Origin: Planctomycetota bacterium
GTDB taxonomy: Bacteria; Planctomycetota; Planctomycetia; Pirellulales; Lacipirellulaceae
Direction: 5' to 3'
Assembly (NCBI GenBank): GCA_003576855.1
Contig: QEVI01000045.1
Coordinates: 1-41,693 of the forward strand
Length of the DNA: 41,693 nt
The translations under genes were made by a program, and so were the position numbers. The first letter of the stretch is position 1. Each line of letters starts with the position of its first letter. Below the pieces are notes generated by a model, which worked only from the letters and a program-made list of their open reading frames with translations, searched no databases and was not told the origin of the DNA. This document shows positions 12,067-20,773 of the stretch, in pieces.

Positions 12067-13494
12067 ATGGGCGCCATGCTGCATATTCATCGCGAAAGCC
12101 TGATCCACGACCCCATTCACGGCTACATTCCGTTCGTCTCGATCGCCGACGCCGGCGAGACCTCCGAGCGGATGCTGCTGGATCATCCCTGGCTGCAGCG
12201 GCTCCGGCAGATCCATCAACTGCAAACCGCCTGGTGGGTGTATCCGTCGGCCGAGCATACCCGTTTTCAACACGTCGTTGGCACGATGCACATGGCCAGC
12301 CGGGCCGTCGCCGCGCTCTACGACAGCTTGAAAGACGTGTGCCCCGACGCGCCCAGCCGCGGGTTCGTCGAATGCACGATGCGGCTGGCGGCGCTGCTGC
12401 ACGACGTCGGGCACGGGCCGTTCGGCCACTTCTTCGACGCCCATTTCCTGACGGATTACCGCGCCCCCGACGGGTCGCGGTTGAACCACGAAAAGCTGGG
12501 CGGGCACATCATTCGTAGCGAGCTGGGCGAGCTGCTTCGCGGCGTTCGCCGGTGCCCCAGTCACGAACTCGCCGCGGGCGAGCAGATCGAACCCGATCAA
12601 ATCGCCTGGCTCATCACCCGTCCGACCGAGCACGACCAGGCGGCCCATCCGCGCTGGCTGGCCTTGCTGCGGAGCCTGTTCTGCGGCCTGTACACCGTCG
12701 ACAACATGGACTTCGTGCTCCGCGACGCCTTTATGTCGGGCTATAGCACCCGCGCCTACGATCTGGATCGGCTGCTACGGTACAGCTTTTTCAGCGAGCG
12801 GGGGCTTACGATTCACCATCGCGGACTCAATGCGCTGCTGCGGTTCATGCAAACCAAGAGCGAGTTGTTTCGGGCCGTCTATTTTCATCGCACCGTGCGG
12901 GCGATCGACAAAACCCTCGAAGGCCTGTTCCGCGATAGCAAGCGACTGCTGTTTCCGGGCAATCCGCTGGAGCACTTGAGCGAGTATCAGCGGTTCACCG
13001 AGTGGTCGTTGCTGGTCGGCGTCGCCCGCTGGCCGGCGAGCGACGATCCGCAGCAGCGCGAACTCGGCCTGCGGTGGCAGCGGCTGTTGCAACGACAAGT
13101 TGATTGGGAAACCGTGTACGAGCGGAACCTCACCTTCGCGGCGGGCGAGGCCGAGCAAACGAGCATCTTCAGCGATCCGGCGATCGTCGAACAGGCGATA
13201 CGCGGGCTGCTGCCCGCGGAGGTCCACGGCGTCGAGATGCAGATCGACTTGCCGCGGCACATTTATCGACCGCACGAAGGAAAGGCGACCGCCCGGCAGA
13301 ACTTCTTGTGCAGCCCCGGGGGCGCCACCCGGCGACTGGACGACGATCAGCTTTTCAGGCAGCTTCCCGTGGCGCACCGCATGTGCCGGGTCTACTTGCG
13401 CAAGTCGCCGCCCCGCGAGCACGTCGCGGCGATCGCCGCCGCGATGGACCAGCTCGTCGGCGGCGGCGGCGAAGACGACCTCACCAACATGTGA
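12067..13494 (+). CDS. HD-domain phosphohydrolase (dGTPase/SAMHD1-like)
   Basis: Cytoplasmic metal-dependent phosphohydrolase of the HD superfamily, in the COG1078 (YdhJ-like) group related to dNTP triphosphohydrolases. The metal-binding residues are visible: His in EHTRFQHVVGT, the HD pair in LAALLHDVGHGPFGHFF, and a downstream Asp in YTVDNMDFVLRDAF. The protein has 475 residues if the ATG at 12067 is used; the ATG at 12076 (MLHIHRESLIHDP) matches family N-termini equally well. The frame extends to 12010 without support, and no clear Shine-Dalgarno is present. The substrate could be dGTP/dNTPs or another nucleotide; sequence alone does not say. purB follows 171 bp later on the same strand, across an inverted-repeat region. 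Confidence 0.88.
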   Translation: MGAMLHIHRESLIHDPIHGYIPFVSIADAGETSERMLLDHPWLQRLRQIHQLQTAWWVYPSAEHTRFQHVVGTMHMASRAVAALYDSLKDVCPDAPSRGFVECTMRLAALLHDVGHGPFGHFFDAHFLTDYRAPDGSRLNHEKLGGHIIRSELGELLRGVRRCPSHELAAGEQIEPDQIAWLITRPTEHDQAAHPRWLALLRSLFCGLYTVDNMDFVLRDAFMSGYSTRAYDLDRLLRYSFFSERGLTIHHRGLNALLRFMQTKSELFRAVYFHRTVRAIDKTLEGLFRDSKRLLFPGNPLEHLSEYQRFTEWSLLVGVARWPASDDPQQRELGLRWQRLLQRQVDWETVYERNLTFAAGEAEQTSIFSDPAIVEQAIRGLLPAEVHGVEMQIDLPRHIYRPHEGKATARQNFLCSPGGATRRLDDDQLFRQLPVAHRMCRVYLRKSPPREHVAAIAAAMDQLVGGGGEDDLTNM

Positions 13495-13517
13495 GCGACG
13501 CCGGCCTCTCGCCGAGG

Positions 13518-13652
13518 CGCGGAGGCGCAGAGACCGCCAGACGCTGGCCAAAACCGGCGTCCTGCGGCTCCGCAGCGCCTGCACGTCGGTAACACGAACT
13601 ATTACAATAGAGGCTAATCCCACCCCGCCCGCTGCGTCTCTGCGCCTCCGCG
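13518..13652. repeat. Long inverted repeat between HD gene and purB
   Basis: Two perfectly complementary 17-nt arms, CGCGGAGGCGCAGAGAC (13518-13534) and GTCTCTGCGCCTCCGCG (13636-13652), separated by 101 bp; CTCTCG/CGAGAG extends the symmetry outward with a gap. The interior holds a further hairpin (CTGCG-GCTC-CGCAG, 13562-13575). It looks like a small non-coding MITE or REP-type element. The right arm ends 13 bp before the purB start. Confidence 0.55.
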
Positions 13653-13665
13653 AGAGACTGATCAA

Positions 13666-15093
13666 ATGCTTCACGATCGCTACGAAAACCCGCTGGAAAC
13701 GCGCTACGCTTCGGCCGAGATGAGCCAGTTGTGGAGCGCCCAGCGGAAGCACAGCACGTGGCGGCAGCTTTGGGTGTGGCTGGCCGAAGCCGAGGCGGAG
13801 TTGGGACTGCCGATCTCCAAGGCCCAGATCGATGAGCTCAAGGCGCACATTTACGACATCGACTTCGCCGCGGCCGATCGTTACGAGCGCGAGCTACGGC
13901 ACGACGTGATGGCCCATGTCCACGCCTACGGCGACCAGTGCCCCGCGGCGCGGCCGATCATCCATCTCGGCGCCACTAGTTGCTACGTCACGGACAACGC
14001 CGATCTTATGCTCATGCGCGACGCGCTGCGCCTGGCATGCCGGCGGATCGCCGGCGCCATCGATGCGCTGGCGGCGTTCGCCGCCGAGCACCGCGACCTG
14101 CCGACGCTCAGCTTCACGCACCTGCAACCGGCGCAGCCGACGACCGTGGGCCGGCGGGCGTGTCTCTGGGCCTACGATTTGGCGCTCGACCTGGCGGAAC
14201 TCGAACATCGGCTGTCGACGCTCCGCGCCCGCAGCGTCAAGGGAACGACCGGCACGCAGGCCAGCTTTCTGCATTTATTCAACGGCGATCACGCCAAGGT
14301 GCGGCAGCTCGAACGACGGGTCGCGCACAAGATGGGATTCGACGCGACCTACGCCGTCACCGGCCAGACGTACCCCCGCAAAATCGACGGGCAGGTGGTC
14401 GACGCCCTCGCCGGGATCGCCGCATCGGCCCACAAGGCGGCGACCGACTTGCGGATTCTGGCCCATCGCAAAGAAATCGAAGAGCCGTTCGAGAAGCAGC
14501 AAATCGGGTCCTCGGCCATGGCGTACAAGCGGAACCCCATGCGGTGCGAGCGGATTTGCGGGTTGGCCCGATTCGTGATGTGCCTGCAGACGAGCCCCGC
14601 GGCAACGCTCGCCACGCAATGGCTGGAGCGAACGCTCGACGATAGCTCGAACCGCCGCCTGGTGTTGCCGCAGGCCTTCTTGGCGGTTGACGCGCTGCTG
14701 CTGCTCTACCAGAACGTGGCCTCAGGGCTCGTGGTCTATCCGGAGGTTATCGCCCGGAATCTCCGCGAAGAGCTCCCCTTCATGGCGACGGAGAATATCC
14801 TCATGGCCGCGGTGGCGGCGGGCGGCGACCGCCAAGACCTCCACGAGCGGATTCGGCAGCACAGCCAGGCAGCCGCCGCGGAGGTCAAGCAGCGCGGACG
14901 CCCGAATGATCTTATCGAGCGGCTGTCGGCGGACGACGCCTTCCACGGCGTCGATCTGGCGCGTGCCACCGAACCGCTGAGCCTGACCGGACGCAGCGCG
15001 GCCCAAGTCGACGAGTTCATCGAGGAAGTCGTCAACCCGATTCGCGCTCGCTACGGCGACCACCAACAGACGCCGAGCGAGATCCGCGTCTAG
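13666..15093 (+). CDS. purB: Adenylosuccinate lyase
   Basis: Cytoplasmic purine-biosynthesis enzyme (EC 4.3.2.2) that releases fumarate from SAICAR and from adenylosuccinate. It belongs to the fumarase/aspartase superfamily, 475 residues, typical length. Family signature motifs are clear: conserved region 2 in [16 protein letters not shown], the flexible-loop signature [14 protein letters not shown] near residue 283 (the usual form is GSSxMPYKRNP), and [12 protein letters not shown]. The start at 13666 follows a weak GAGAG Shine-Dalgarno. It is the last plus-strand gene here and is convergent with the Fur-family gene. No other purine genes adjoin it. Confidence 0.95.
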   Translation: MLHDRYENPLETRYASAEMSQLWSAQRKHSTWRQLWVWLAEAEAELGLPISKAQIDELKAHIYDIDFAAADRYERELRHDVMAHVHAYGDQCPAARPIIHLGATSCYVTDNADLMLMRDALRLACRRIAGAIDALAAFAAEHRDLPTLSFTHLQPAQPTTVGRRACLWAYDLALDLAELEHRLSTLRARSVKGTTGTQASFLHLFNGDHAKVRQLERRVAHKMGFDATYAVTGQTYPRKIDGQVVDALAGIAASAHKAATDLRILAHRKEIEEPFEKQQIGSSAMAYKRNPMRCERICGLARFVMCLQTSPAATLATQWLERTLDDSSNRRLVLPQAFLAVDALLLLYQNVASGLVVYPEVIARNLREELPFMATENILMAAVAAGGDRQDLHERIRQHSQAAAAEVKQRGRPNDLIERLSADDAFHGVDLARATEPLSLTGRSAAQVDEFIEEVVNPIRARYGDHQQTPSEIRV

Positions 15094-15121
15094 CCGGGCC
15101 TGGCGCTGGGGCGAGTAGTAG

Positions 15122-15138
15122 ACGGCGAACGCCGTTTG
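15122..15138. terminator. Possible terminator hairpin between purB and the Fur gene
   Basis: A short hairpin ACGGC-GAAC-GCCGT followed on the plus strand by TTTG, in the 55-bp convergent gap between purB and the Fur-family gene. Position favours termination of purB; the 5-bp stem and short T-run keep confidence low. Confidence 0.3.
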
Positions 15139-15148
15139 AATCAAGACC

Positions 15149-15652
15149 TTAGACCAGGTCCAGGGGGCTCTGCCGGCGGTGGCGCTTGGCGCTGCATTCC
15201 TTGCAGATGCCCGTCACGATTAGCCGGTGGCTGATCACCCGAAAGCGATGTTCCCGCGCCACCGCGTCCCGCAAGCGCTGCAGGTCGTCGCTCTGGAATT
15301 CGATCAGCTTGTCGCAGACCGTGCAGTGGAGGTGGTCGTGCTGCGGATACCCGTAGTCGTGTTCGTACACCGACCGGCCGTCGAGGTTCATGCGGCGCAG
15401 CAGGCCGGCCTCGACCAGTTCGTTGAGCGTGCGATATACGGTCGGCCGGCTTACCTTGTTGCCAAACCCTAGCCGGGCGACGTTCGCGATGAGCTCGTCG
15501 GCGTCGAAGTGGTCGTGCCGCTTGTAGATGTAGTCGACCAGCGCCCGCCGTTGCTGAGTGATCCTCTTGCCGCGGCTCTGCAGGTACTCGGAAAACCGTT
15601 CCTGCGGCGAGCTGGAGACCTGAACCTCGCCGAGTGCGAAGCCGGTTTGCAT
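15149..15652 (-). CDS. Fur-family transcriptional regulator
   Basis: A 167-residue metal- or peroxide-responsive DNA-binding repressor (Fur/Zur/PerR superfamily). It has the winged-helix segment SRPTVYRTLNELVEAGLL, the upstream HDHFDADEL metal-site motif, the hinge and dimer region with EHDYGYPQHDHLHC, and two CxxC zinc pairs (CTVC and CKEC) that normally hold structural zinc. I placed the start at the ATG at 15652, which has GGAAAGG upstream; the frame runs 21 residues further (to 15715), but that stretch is basic and unlike the family. Fur, Zur and PerR cannot be separated from the sequence alone. Several TTGAGA-type half-sites lie upstream (15672-15809), which suggests autoregulation. Confidence 0.92.
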   Translation of the reverse strand: MQTGFALGEVQVSSSPQERFSEYLQSRGKRITQQRRALVDYIYKRHDHFDADELIANVARLGFGNKVSRPTVYRTLNELVEAGLLRRMNLDGRSVYEHDYGYPQHDHLHCTVCDKLIEFQSDDLQRLRDAVAREHRFRVISHRLIVTGICKECSAKRHRRQSPLDLV

Positions 15653-15671
15653 AGGGCTGGCTGGCCTTTCC

Positions 15672-15809
15672 AATCTCAATAAGCCACGAACCCGCCTGGG
15701 AGTTGAGACGCTCAACGACGAACGTCCTCAGAAAACTCCGAAAAGCAGTCGCAACACGCGACGATGCGGGTGGCTTATTGATTCTACGCGGCCCAGTCGC
15801 CAGTCTCAA
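15672..15809. promoter_or_regulatory. Candidate Fur-family operator region
   Basis: This region upstream of the Fur-family gene holds three TTGAGA(C/T) elements: TTGAGATT (minus, 15672-15679), GTTGAG-ACG-CTCAAC (a perfect 6-3-6 palindrome, 15702-15716) and TTGAGAC (minus, 15803-15809). A separate 12-bp inverted repeat, TCAATAAGCCAC (15676-15687) and GTGGCTTATTGA (15770-15781), brackets the centre. Fur-family boxes are inverted repeats, so autoregulation is a reasonable inference; the regulator that binds is unproven. With flanks, the 301 bp between 15653 and 15953 holds no gene. Confidence 0.4.
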
Positions 15810-15953
15810 GACGCGCCGCACGCAGTCGCCGCAACCGTCCGCGCTACCAAGCGACCATTGATACCAGCCGCCGGCCGGTGTGGCGGCCGCTTCTTGGGCT
15901 CGCTTGCCGAATGCTGCGGACCGCGGACGCCCTGAGGATTCGCCGCGGAAAGA

Positions 15954-16223
15954 CTACCCGATTTCATCCAGCAGCCGTTCCACCGCGACGGCGATCTTGT
16001 CGGGCGTTTCGTAGGCGCCGGCGGCGATCTGACTGCGGATCCGGGCGACCAAATCGGGGCGAAACGTCTCCGTCTCCGAGGCCTGTAGCGCGGCTTCCGC
16101 GGCTGCAGAGATATTCACCTGGTCGGCCGGCCGATTCGTCGGCGCCGGGGCCGCGGTGCGATTCCAATGCGGACCTTGCAGCGATTGCGGACCGTGCAGG
16201 TGGGAAGGGCCGTAGATCTGCAT
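15954..16223 (-). CDS. FlgM-like anti-sigma-28 factor homologue
   Basis: An 89-residue protein whose C-terminal half matches the FlgM fold: NISAAAEAALQ followed by DLVARIRSQIAAGAYETP and DKIAVAVERLLDEIG, the helices that in FlgM bind the flagellar sigma factor FliA. The N-terminal 40 residues are His-, Pro- and Gln-rich and probably disordered. The ATG at 16223 begins MQIYGPSHLHGPQS. No flagellar gene lies in the window, so this is an orphan copy. Its job may be flagellar or general anti-sigma control; only the family resemblance is visible. Confidence 0.75.
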   Translation of the reverse strand: MQIYGPSHLHGPQSLQGPHWNRTAAPAPTNRPADQVNISAAAEAALQASETETFRPDLVARIRSQIAAGAYETPDKIAVAVERLLDEIG

Positions 16224-16724
16224 GAGTGTGTCCCCTGACTTCTTCTCCGTCGCCCGCCCCTGGCGGAAGGCGGCGAGCCGCTGAAACTCTTAGGCGGCGA
16301 ATCTTAGGATTTCAGTTTAGCAGTCTTTACCCGAACTTGCGTGACGAGGGCTGTGAAACCAGCGCGTCGGGTCTTGACAGCGTGAAACGATGGGCGAGCG
16401 TGTCGTCCGCTCAGCGCCTCGCGGCTGAGCGTCAGCAGTTCTAGCATCGACGGTCGGCATGCTGGCAGTCCACCGATTTCGGCCAACAACCGATCGCCGG
16501 GCGGGCAGCTTTTGTATCGCCTGCAGCGAGGGCGTGCGGTTGTGACAGTCAGTCCGTAAGGCCACGTTGCGTTTTCGCCACGCCCTGGCCGTCGGCTGTC
16601 GCGAGCGGCCCGTCATGCCGTGGCGCCGACCGTTATTACGTCGCTCGGAAGGGGTAAGTTCGACGGCGGCGGCGCTGCGGGACGTCCACCGCGTGCGGAT
16701 CGTAGGGACGCGACCGCCAAGGCG
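16224..16724. other. Intergenic region between flgM-like and plsC-like genes
   Basis: 501 bp with no ORF that looks like protein. It carries a hairpin GCTCAGC / GCTGAGC (16409-16430, 8-nt loop). On the minus strand upstream of the FlgM-like gene there is a CTAAA (16316-16320) and a GCCGCCTAA (16290-16298), which loosely resemble a sigma-28 promoter but are 17 nt apart rather than about 15. Confidence 0.5.
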
Positions 16725-17672
16725 TCAAGGTCGCCTCGGGGCGGCGCCAGCATGGGCGTCGGCGGGTTCCACAGCGGGCGGCGATGCGGCCAGCAAGTGG
16801 GGTTCGCCGCCCAACCTCTGCCGAGCCTGCAGGACGAGCTGCTCGACCGTGCGGCGACAGGCTTCCTCGGCCTCGCCGGGCGCGCGCTCGCCCACGCGAA
16901 TCGGGTCGCCGACCTCCACGGCGACGTTCAGCCGCGCCAGCATTCCCAGGCGCTTCACGTGGGTCAGGAACGGCTGGCGCGAGTAGTACGCGGCTCGATC
17001 GCCGTAGGCGATGCCCAGAGGAATGATCTCGGCGCCGGCCCGCCGGGCGGCCTTGAAGGCCCCGGGCTTGAACTGTCGGACCTCGTCGCCGTCGAACGCG
17101 GTTCCCTCCGGAAACATGGCGATCCCCTCGCCTGCCGCCAGCACCTGCTCAATCTGCTTCAGCACCATCGCGCCGCTGCGACGCGATGTGCGATCGACGA
17201 AGAGCGTGCCGATGCGGCGGGCGCCCGCTCCGATGAGCGGCCAGTGGGCCAGGTCGTGCCGGCTAATGGCGTGCGCGGCCGCCAGCGACAAGATCACCGG
17301 GATATCGACGGCCGCCCGGTGGTTCATGACGAAGATGCGGCCGACGCCCTGCTCATCCCGACCGGGGTAGACCCGCCCGCTGCTTACATAGGGGCCGCGC
17401 GCGGCGATGCGGATCCCGAAGACGCGAAGCATGGCTCGCGCCCAGCGGGCCGTCCACTTGTTGATCAGTTCGATCCGCGGCGTGCGGCGGCGGGCGAGCG
17501 CGTCGACCTCCAGGCACGCCCAGCAGAAAAGCGTGCCGAGCACGAACGCAGCGATGCGCGCTGCCAGGCGGAAATAGGCAAACCAGCGGCGGATGGCAGT
17601 CGGCTCCTGAAGTCGATCGCGTCGGTAACGGCCGGCCCTGCCTCCTCGGGTCCGGCCGGCAGACACTACCAC
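16725..17672 (-). CDS. PlsC-type 1-acylglycerol-3-phosphate acyltransferase
   Basis: Membrane-associated lysophospholipid acyltransferase of the PlsC/LPLAT family, predicted to acylate lysophosphatidic acid or a related lipid. The HX4D catalytic box is NHRAAVDIP, and the substrate-binding motif FPEGTAFDGDEVRQFKPGAF follows about 80 residues later. A hydrophobic helix near residues 36-52 (LAARIAAFVLGTLFCWAC) should anchor it. At 315 residues it is slightly longer than typical (240-280). The start is GTG at 17672 with GAGGAC upstream; no suitable ATG exists. It begins only 12 bp after the merR stop, so the two form an operon, presumably driven by the MerR promoter at 18558-18588. Exact acyl acceptor unknown. 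Confidence 0.85.
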   Translation of the reverse strand: MVVSAGRTRGGRAGRYRRDRLQEPTAIRRWFAYFRLAARIAAFVLGTLFCWACLEVDALARRRTPRIELINKWTARWARAMLRVFGIRIAARGPYVSSGRVYPGRDEQGVGRIFVMNHRAAVDIPVILSLAAAHAISRHDLAHWPLIGAGARRIGTLFVDRTSRRSGAMVLKQIEQVLAAGEGIAMFPEGTAFDGDEVRQFKPGAFKAARRAGAEIIPLGIAYGDRAAYYSRQPFLTHVKRLGMLARLNVAVEVGDPIRVGERAPGEAEEACRRTVEQLVLQARQRLGGEPHLLAASPPAVEPADAHAGAAPRRP

Positions 17673-17684
17673 AACGTCCTCGAT

Positions 17685-18527
17685 CTATACAACCTTGGTC
17701 TCGCTCGACGCCGGCGATTCGACCAGCAGTTGAATCTCGGTCAGGTACTTCTTGGGGTTTCCGCGGAAGATCATCCCCGGACCCTTGATATACACCTCGC
17801 GCGTAGGGAGCGTTACTTCGTAGCCGCGCTGCTTGGCGTACTGGAGCACGCGGGCATAGCTGCGACCCAGCTCCTCGTAAGGTCCGCGGTGCAACAGCGA
17901 TACGCAATGCCCCCCGGGCAGTTGACGGACGTTTACGCCTTCGGCCGTCACATGACGGCGGATGGGCATGCACGGCTCGAAGTCGGCGTCCTCCTCGCGG
18001 TATTCGCCGTCATAGTAAAGGCACAGCGGTTTGCCGGCGATGTACCGGCCCACGCGCTTTCCCAATTGGCTGAACCCTTGGCCGCAATCGCTGTATCGCC
18101 CCTTCATGCGAACGCCGGCCACGAGACTCGGTTCCAAGTCTTTTTCTTCCACTTGCAAAGTTTCAGCAGCCATTTTTTGTTCCTCCTGAGCGGATTGCTC
18201 GCGCTGGATGAGTTTGTCGACATCGGCCAGCGCGGCGGCGTATCGCTGCACCCGCTGAGCGAGCACCTCCCGTTGCCGAGTCAGGTACGCCAGCAGGTCC
18301 TCGTCGGCCGTGCAATCGGCGAGGATCGCCGCAATGTCGTCGAGCGTGAACTCCAGCCGGCGCAGGGCGGCGATGACGCGAGCCGTCTCGGCGCTGCGCA
18401 GATCGTAGTAGCGGTAGCCGGTCGCCGGATCGACCGCCGCGGGAACGATCAGCCCCTTCTCGTGGTAGAAGCGAAGCGTCTTGACCGGCAGCCCGGTGAT
18501 CTTCGAGAACTCGCCGATGGTGAACAT
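17685..18527 (-). CDS. MerR-family regulator with GyrI-like ligand domain
   Basis: A 280-residue one-component transcription activator. Residues 1-70 are the MerR winged-helix (FTIGEFSKITGLPVKTLRFYHEKGLIVP, then GYRYYD); residues about 75-120 form the dimerising coiled coil; residues about 130-275 are a GyrI-like/BmrR-type effector-binding domain (VAGVRMKGRYSD, HRGPYEELGRSY, REVYIKGPG, YLTEIQLLVE). This architecture usually senses lipophilic or cationic compounds. The gene is preceded by a classical MerR-type promoter (19-bp spacer) and followed after 12 bp by the plsC-like gene. It lies downstream of the efflux permease on the same strand, with its own promoter in the 108-bp gap. The ligand is unknown. 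Confidence 0.92.
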   Translation of the reverse strand: MFTIGEFSKITGLPVKTLRFYHEKGLIVPAAVDPATGYRYYDLRSAETARVIAALRRLEFTLDDIAAILADCTADEDLLAYLTRQREVLAQRVQRYAAALADVDKLIQREQSAQEEQKMAAETLQVEEKDLEPSLVAGVRMKGRYSDCGQGFSQLGKRVGRYIAGKPLCLYYDGEYREEDADFEPCMPIRRHVTAEGVNVRQLPGGHCVSLLHRGPYEELGRSYARVLQYAKQRGYEVTLPTREVYIKGPGMIFRGNPKKYLTEIQLLVESPASSETKVV

Positions 18528-18557
18528 GCCGCGACTCGCTGGGCTGGCTCTGTCGCT

Positions 18558-18588
18558 AGCATAAAGCCTCCAGCAACTGGAGGGTCAA
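18558..18588 (-). promoter_or_regulatory. MerR-type promoter with 19-bp spacer
   Basis: On the minus strand, a -35 element TTGACC (18588-18583) and a -10 element TATGCT (18563-18558) are separated by exactly 19 bp. Nearly all of the spacer is the perfect 7-3-7 palindrome CCTCCAG-TTG-CTGGAGG (18567-18583). Overlong 19-20-bp spacers with a centred dyad are the hallmark of MerR-activated promoters. The transcript would start about 25 nt before the merR ATG, so the regulator most likely controls its own merR-plsC operon. Confidence 0.85.
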
Positions 18589-18635
18589 GCGAAATTTGCG
18601 GCAAACGGCGACCCGGCCTTCGCGGCTTCCCGAAG

Positions 18636-19942
18636 TTACTCATGGCGGAGGGCTTCGATGGGGTCGAGCCGGGCCGCACGCACCGCCGGGTAGACGCCGA
18701 ACGCCACGCCGACGATCACGGAAATCGCGAACGCCAGCGGTATCGACCACGAGACGAGCATCGGCTCCACTTCGCGCACCAGTTGCGGGAGCACCGCCAT
18801 TTGCTCCGGGAACCACTTCTCCAGCAGCGAACGAGCCAGCACCGACAAGGGCCGGCACAGCAGGCCGCCGACGATGCCCAGCACGCCGCCGACGACCGAC
18901 AGGACGACGCTCTCCGCCAGGAACTGCTGCGTGATGTCGCGGCGCTTGGCCCCCAGCGCGCGGCGGATGCCAATCTCCCGCGTACGCTCGGTGACCGTGG
19001 CCAGCATGATGTTCATGATCCCGATGCCCCCGACGACCAGCGACACCGCGGCGATCAGCCCCAAGAACAGCATGAACATCAGCCGCGTCGTTTGGGCCTG
19101 TTGCAGCAGTTCCATGGGCACCGTAATGCCGTAGTCGGCCATCGTATGGTAGCGGGCGATCGTGTCGCGGATGACTTCGGCCGTCGGCATCACCAGCTCG
19201 CGGTTGGACACTTGCGCAGTGATCTGGCTCAATTCCTTGAGGTCTCGCTGAAACTGCCCCGGCTTGGTCACCACTTCCATGTCGCCCATGCGGCGTTCCA
19301 TGGTGGTGATCGGGATGTACACGTCGTGCGAGAAGTCCTCGGCGGCCAACGATCCGCCCACGCCGGAGGTCGGCGCCCGCGGCTTGCACACGCCGACGAC
19401 CGTGAAGAAGTACTCGTCGACGAGGATGTCTTTGCCCAGCGGATCCTCGTAGGGAAACAGCCGGTCGGCGACCTCCGCGGCCAGCACGCAGTAGTTGCGA
19501 TCGTTGATCAGATCGGCGTCGCTAATGAACCGGCCGCGATCGACCGTCAGCCGCGTCACCTCGGCGTAATCGGGCGTGCAGCCGACGCACCGCCCTTCGA
19601 GCTTGCGCGTGGCGAAGCGGAATTCGCGCGTGACTTCGCGAATCGGTATCGCCTTGTCGATCGTCGGCACCGTCGCCAGGAGTCGCACGTAGTCGTCGCG
19701 CGTCAGGCCGTAGCCGCCGTCTTGCACTTCATCGGCCGTCGGCTTGATCGTCCGCACGATGATGTTCGTGGCGCCGAGGCTCGCGATTTGCTGCTCGGCG
19801 GCGCGGCCGATGCCTTCGCCAATCGACAGCAGCCAGATGACGCCCGCGACGCCGATGAAAATGCCCAGCACCGTCAGCGCGGAGCGCAACGGGTGAAGCA
19901 GCAGGCTCTTCACGCTGAGCTTCAGGGTTCGCCACCAGCGGG

Positions 19943-19946
<4 letters not shown>
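18636..19946 (-). CDS. ABC transporter permease, MacB/FtsX type
   Basis: Inner-membrane permease of the type VII (MacB) ABC superfamily, 436 residues. One transmembrane helix lies near residues 22-42 (ALTVLGIFIGVAGVIWLLSIGEG), followed by a large periplasmic MacB_PCD-type domain, and three C-terminal helices form the FtsX module (about 285-425), with the coupling motif ERTREIGIRRALGAK. The periplasmic domain contains a CVGC pair (GRCVGCTPDY), which might form a disulfide. The start is GTG at 19946, overlapping the ATPase stop as GTGA. It closes the marR-tolC-hlyD-ATPase-permease cluster. It is not fused to its ATPase, unlike E. coli MacB. Confidence 0.92.
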
Positions 19947-20749
<803 letters not shown>

Positions 20750-20773
20750 GAACGCTGCGACGAATGCCGCGCC

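Noticed and set aside
16290..16320. Sigma-28-type promoter before the FlgM-like gene
   Set aside because: The elements CTAAA and GCCGCCTAA are present, but the spacing is 17 nt and the second element is imperfect, so I do not annotate it as a promoter.
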